Assembly: GCF_027595985.1 (NCBI RefSeq)
Contig: NC_073302.1
Location: 401,805,310-401,869,309 of the forward strand
Reading direction: 5' to 3'
From: Sorex araneus
Taxonomy: Eukaryota > Chordata > Mammalia > Eulipotyphla > Soricidae
DNA: 64,000 nt
Part shown: in pieces, positions 60,977-64,000 of the stretch
Position numbering within the stretch: position 1 is the stretch's first letter
How the letters are laid out: every line of letters starts with the position of its first letter
The notes under the pieces: model-generated
Databases searched by the model: none
What the model was told of the DNA's origin: nothing
The model's input: the letters and a program-made list of their open reading frames with translations, nothing else
Translations under genes and position numbers: made by a program

Positions 60977-61063
60977 TACCTACCAGAACATCTAAGTACT
61001 AAAAATGTCAAGTTGAATAGTTATACTCTGCTGAAAAAGATCCAAGGTTTCCAAGACCAACAC

Positions 61064-61235
61064 AGGGCCAGAGTACAAATAAACACAGGGGTTAAAAAGA
61101 TACATGCAAGAAGTCCACCTGGCAAGATTCCCAGCAGCATGATTCCCTAAAGACGGCTGGTAGAAACCCCTGAGGATGGAGCTAGGAGTAGCTCTGAGCA
61201 CCACTGGGTGGGACCTAGCACACATTCCACCAATA
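61064..61235 (+). mobile_element. SINE-A, old
   Basis: GGGCCAGAGTACAAATAAAC; GAGCACCACTGGGTGGGACC. Confidence 0.5.
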
Positions 61236-61540
61236 TTACTCCCCCCAAAACCAATACAATGCTGGAAGTATCATAAACCACTTCCTAAATATTACAAAGT
61301 CTTTTATTGAGATTAATCTGTTACTCATAATGAACGATGTATCATTCAATGTTATGAAATTATATAGCAAACTATTATGTAGGGGGGAAGGCCTTGTTTC
61401 ATATCAATAATAATCTCTAAAATATAACTCCCCCAAATAAAATAAAATACCAAGACACGACTCATACCATACATTAAATACTAATAAATCCTATGCAAAT
61501 ATCTTAAAATAAAAAAAGACTACAAGGATTGTCTCAGTGG

Positions 61541-61692
61541 GAGGGCCAAAGGGAGAGAGAGTACAGCAGGCAGGGTGCTTGCTTGAAGGCGGCCGGACCA
61601 GGATGCATTTTTATTTGGTCTCCCAAGCCAGAGACAGGAGTAACCCCTAAGCATCCAGGTTGTGTGCCGCCCCCACCCACCCCCACAAAAAA
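61541..61692 (+). mobile_element. SINE-A, diverged
   Basis: GGCCAAAGGGAGAGAGAGTA, GGTCTCCCAAGCC; tail CCACCCACCCCCACAAAAAA. Confidence 0.6.
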
Positions 61693-62002
61693 TGATTCTG
61701 TAGAAATTGAAATGTCTGTGTACTAATTCTCCAGAAAATCAATAAAATCTTATAAAAGAAAAAAATTAATTATAAAGTATGTTCAAGGTTTTAAAAATTG
61801 TAAATCTAGTGTAAGTGTGTGCATATTTATACCCCTGCATGTATGCACATAAAATTATATTTTGTGCTATTAATTTGAAAACTAATGAGATGAAAGTGGA
61901 ACAATTATGGTTATATCCACTGGTTGGTTGTATGTCTTACTTTGGCATATATCTATTCAAGGATATTGTCCACTTTTAGACTTAAAGTCTGACAACATAT
62001 TA

Positions 62003-62252
62003 TATCACTGTATCACTGTCATCCTGTTGCTCATCAATTTGCTCGAGTGGGCAGCAGTAACGTCTCCATTTTGAGACTTGTTGTTACTGTTTTTGGCATA
62101 TTGAATATGCCACAGGTAGCTTGTCAGGATCTGCTCTGAGGGCGGGATACTCTCAGTAGCTTGCTGGACTCTCCGAGAGGGGCGAAGGAATCGAACCCAG
62201 GTCAGCTGCGTGTAAGGTAAACGCCCTGCTGCTGTGCTATCGTTTTAGTCCT
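62003..62252 (-). mobile_element. SINE-B, full length
   Basis: Tail complement TATCACTGTATCACTGTCAT at its start, body, then head complement TGTGCTATCGTTTTAGTCC. Flanks AACATATTATAT / AACATACTACAT look like a worn TSD. Confidence 0.9.
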
Positions 62253-63108
62253 AACATACTACATATTCTACTTAAAAATGAAAAGCTATACAAAGTCTAT
62301 CAGATGGCGCAATAGACCTGAGTAAATGCTATGGATGTGGGAGACTCAGATTAGCACAAGTGTAGCACAAAACAAAAATAAAACTCCAGGAATAAAATTA
62401 ATTTGAGCTCTACCAAATTTTGTCAATACAAACTCCAAACTGAACAAAGATTTCCATTTATAATCCCATTACAGGCACTGTAAAATTCTGACTAATATTC
62501 TGTTTGCACAATATTAAATGATAAGCTTCATAAACCAGAGTACACAGAATATTCTGACAACTTAAGGCCAGTAAAACAACTACTATTCCCATAATTCATC
62601 TCCTTTGCAGTTCTCATGCATTAATGCCAGCCTCTTGTATTCATGACAATTTGCCCATTGTCTGTGAGATGCTGGTCCACATTTTTCTGCTGTTCTCACT
62701 TTAAAACAGCTGCCAAAATATTCCTCAATGATAATGGCATCTCTTCTGCATAGGAAAAAAGGACTGAAATATACTGTAACTCAATTATTTCCCAAACAGA
62801 TACTGAGTGCTGAGAGGAAAGGGGATAATCTAAAAAGAATAGCAGTGTCCCAGATTTCAGAGTTGGGTCAATGAAGACAAACAAGTCATTAAAATGGTAA
62901 ATAAGATGTGCAAAATGATCTGAAAGATGTCTAGCAAGAAGCCCTAACCTAGCTCCATAGGTAGCAAATGCCTCCTTTTAAAGCTACTACTTAAAGATGA
63001 ATAGTCATTTACCAAGTATAGAAAAATGTGGAGAGAATATAGGACAGGGAGTGGAAAAAATTCCATGCAGCAGGCAGTACTATGGAGAAGTTACAGACGT
63101 AGCAATGC

Positions 63109-63285
63109 AGGGGCCAGACATAGTACAGTACAAAGGGTGTTTGCCTTGCATGGTGCCAACCTGGGTTCAATTCCCAGCATCCTATATGGTCCCCTGAGCA
63201 CCCCCTGAGAGTAATTCCTGGTGTGGAGAGCCAGGTGTAACCCCTGAGCATCTCCATGTGTAGCCCCAAAACGAAACAAAAAGAC
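63109..63285 (+). mobile_element. SINE-A, near full length
   Basis: GGGGCCAGACATAGTACAGT, GGGTTCAATTCCCAGC, ATGGTCCCCTGAGCACC, GTGTAGCCCCAAAACG. Confidence 0.82.
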
Positions 63286-63407
63286 ATGAACAATTATAGT
63301 GCTTTGGAGTGCATATTAAGGAAACTGAATGCTATTTCATTAACAGAAAAATTAGATATTCACATAAGCAGTTTGATCTCTAGCTATCACCATAAGAATA
63401 CATTGAG

Positions 63408-63600
63408 GGACCAGAGAGAGCACAGTGTTTACTTTTTATCCCCAACACCACTGGTTAAGATTTTTATCCCTAACTCTATTTGGTCTGCCAAGCATCCTGG
63501 GTGCAGTCCCCAGGCACTGTTGAGTGTGGCCCTGGAGACCATGGGACACAGCCCACCTATAGGGCACCCCATACCACCACCAGGGGTGACCAGAATTCCA
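63408..63600 (+). mobile_element. SINE-A-like, old and rearranged
   Basis: GGGACCAGAGAGAGCACAGT start; TATCCCCAACACCACTGG; internal repeat of TTTTTATCCC. Confidence 0.4.
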
Positions 63601-63750
63601 GTATACAGAGGAGAGAAAAGCAGGGAGGAAGGGCGAGAGTGGGAAATAAAGGAAAAAGGACTGAAGCAAAAGAGAAATAACGGAGACAGGAACTAAAGGA
63701 AGGAAGGATGAGGAAGGGGAGGGAGAAAAGTCTAGGAGGGAGGGAGAGAA
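63600..63750. repeat. Purine-rich (GGAA/GAGA) tract
   Basis: Nearly continuous G/A (AGGAAGGGCGAGAG, GGAAGGAAGGATGAGG, GGGAGGGAGAG); low complexity. Confidence 0.8.
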
Positions 63751-64000
63751 ATTAGGTTGTTCCATTCTTACAATCAGAGTAGAGGTTAAGAGCCCACATC
63801 TCTTGGATTTTTCAGGGACTAGGCAGGAGATGTGGTCTGATGGGTCTGAGCCCCTTCAAGGCAATGGAGGGGTGGGAGAAAGTAGAGGCAGAACACTTTA
63901 AAGGACATGCACAGTTGATTATGTAACAACTGATCTGAAATTATTTGTTCTTGCACCATAAAAAGTAACCACTACTGCCACTGCTGGTGCCAATAGAGGA

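Larger units (their letters stand above)
46842..64000 (-). other. RSBN1L: RSBN1L intron 1 (continues beyond window)
   Basis: No exon homologous to the N-terminal 194 residues of RSBN1L is present, so exon 1 and the promoter lie beyond base 64000. It contains SINEs, L1-tailed elements with target-site duplications, an LTR-like block and a U6-L1 chimera. Unassigned stretches: 48080-48360, 49405-50005, 50160-50635, 54755-55010, 55525-55835, 57200-57819, 58500-58720, 59475-60710, 61240-61540, 61700-61990, 62260-63105 and 63760-64000. Confidence 0.85.

Noticed and set aside
46842..64000. Additional RSBN1L exon or alternative first exon in this interval
   Set aside because: I looked for frames resembling the Pro/Ser-rich N-terminus and for GC-rich promoter-like DNA and found none.

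Overview
The window is nuclear DNA from a placental mammal. It holds single-copy genes with GT-AG introns, dense tRNA-derived SINEs, 5'-truncated L1 ends and long microsatellites. The commonest repeat has a head close to GGGGCTGGAGYGATAGCAC, then GGGTTCGATTCCCAG and ATCCCATATGGTCCCCTGAG, and a GGGTGTGACCCAAAAAG(A)n tail. It looks like the SOR-type SINE of shrews, so Sorex or a close eulipotyphlan is my best guess. No repeat library was searched.

Two protein genes are present, arranged tail to tail. TMEM60 (+ strand) runs off the left edge and lacks only its first seven codons. RSBN1L (- strand) fills most of the window. Exons 2-8 lie between 46841 and 16503, all splice junctions are GT-AG, and one open frame of 652 residues (the first codon split) runs to the stop. 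Exon 1, with the N-terminus and promoter, is outside the window, so 46842-64000 is intron 1. This matches the human chromosome 7 order RSBN1L-TMEM60-PHTF2. The two proteins have no known joint function: TMEM60 is a small multipass membrane protein, and RSBN1L is a nuclear paralogue of the RSBN1/DPY-21 JmjC-type histone H4K20me2 demethylases.

Layout: 1-625 TMEM60 end and 3'UTR; 626-about 12400 intergenic, with SINEs, an ancient LTR and L1 tails; about 12400-16502 probable long RSBN1L 3'UTR with a large compound microsatellite; 16503-46841 exons 8 to 2 with SINE-packed introns; 46842-64000 intron 1 with more SINEs, several complete L1-tailed retroposons and a U6-L1 chimera.

Repeat names used below: SINE-A is the SOR-like tRNA SINE. 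SINE-B has a related tRNA-like head, a different body and a non-A tail of CAGTGCTA-like repeats. SINE-C is a longer, older tRNA-headed element ending in CATCACAACAACAAAG. 'L1 tail' means an L1 3' end. Repeat boundaries were set by eye and may be off by about 5-15 bases except where a target-site duplication (TSD) is given.
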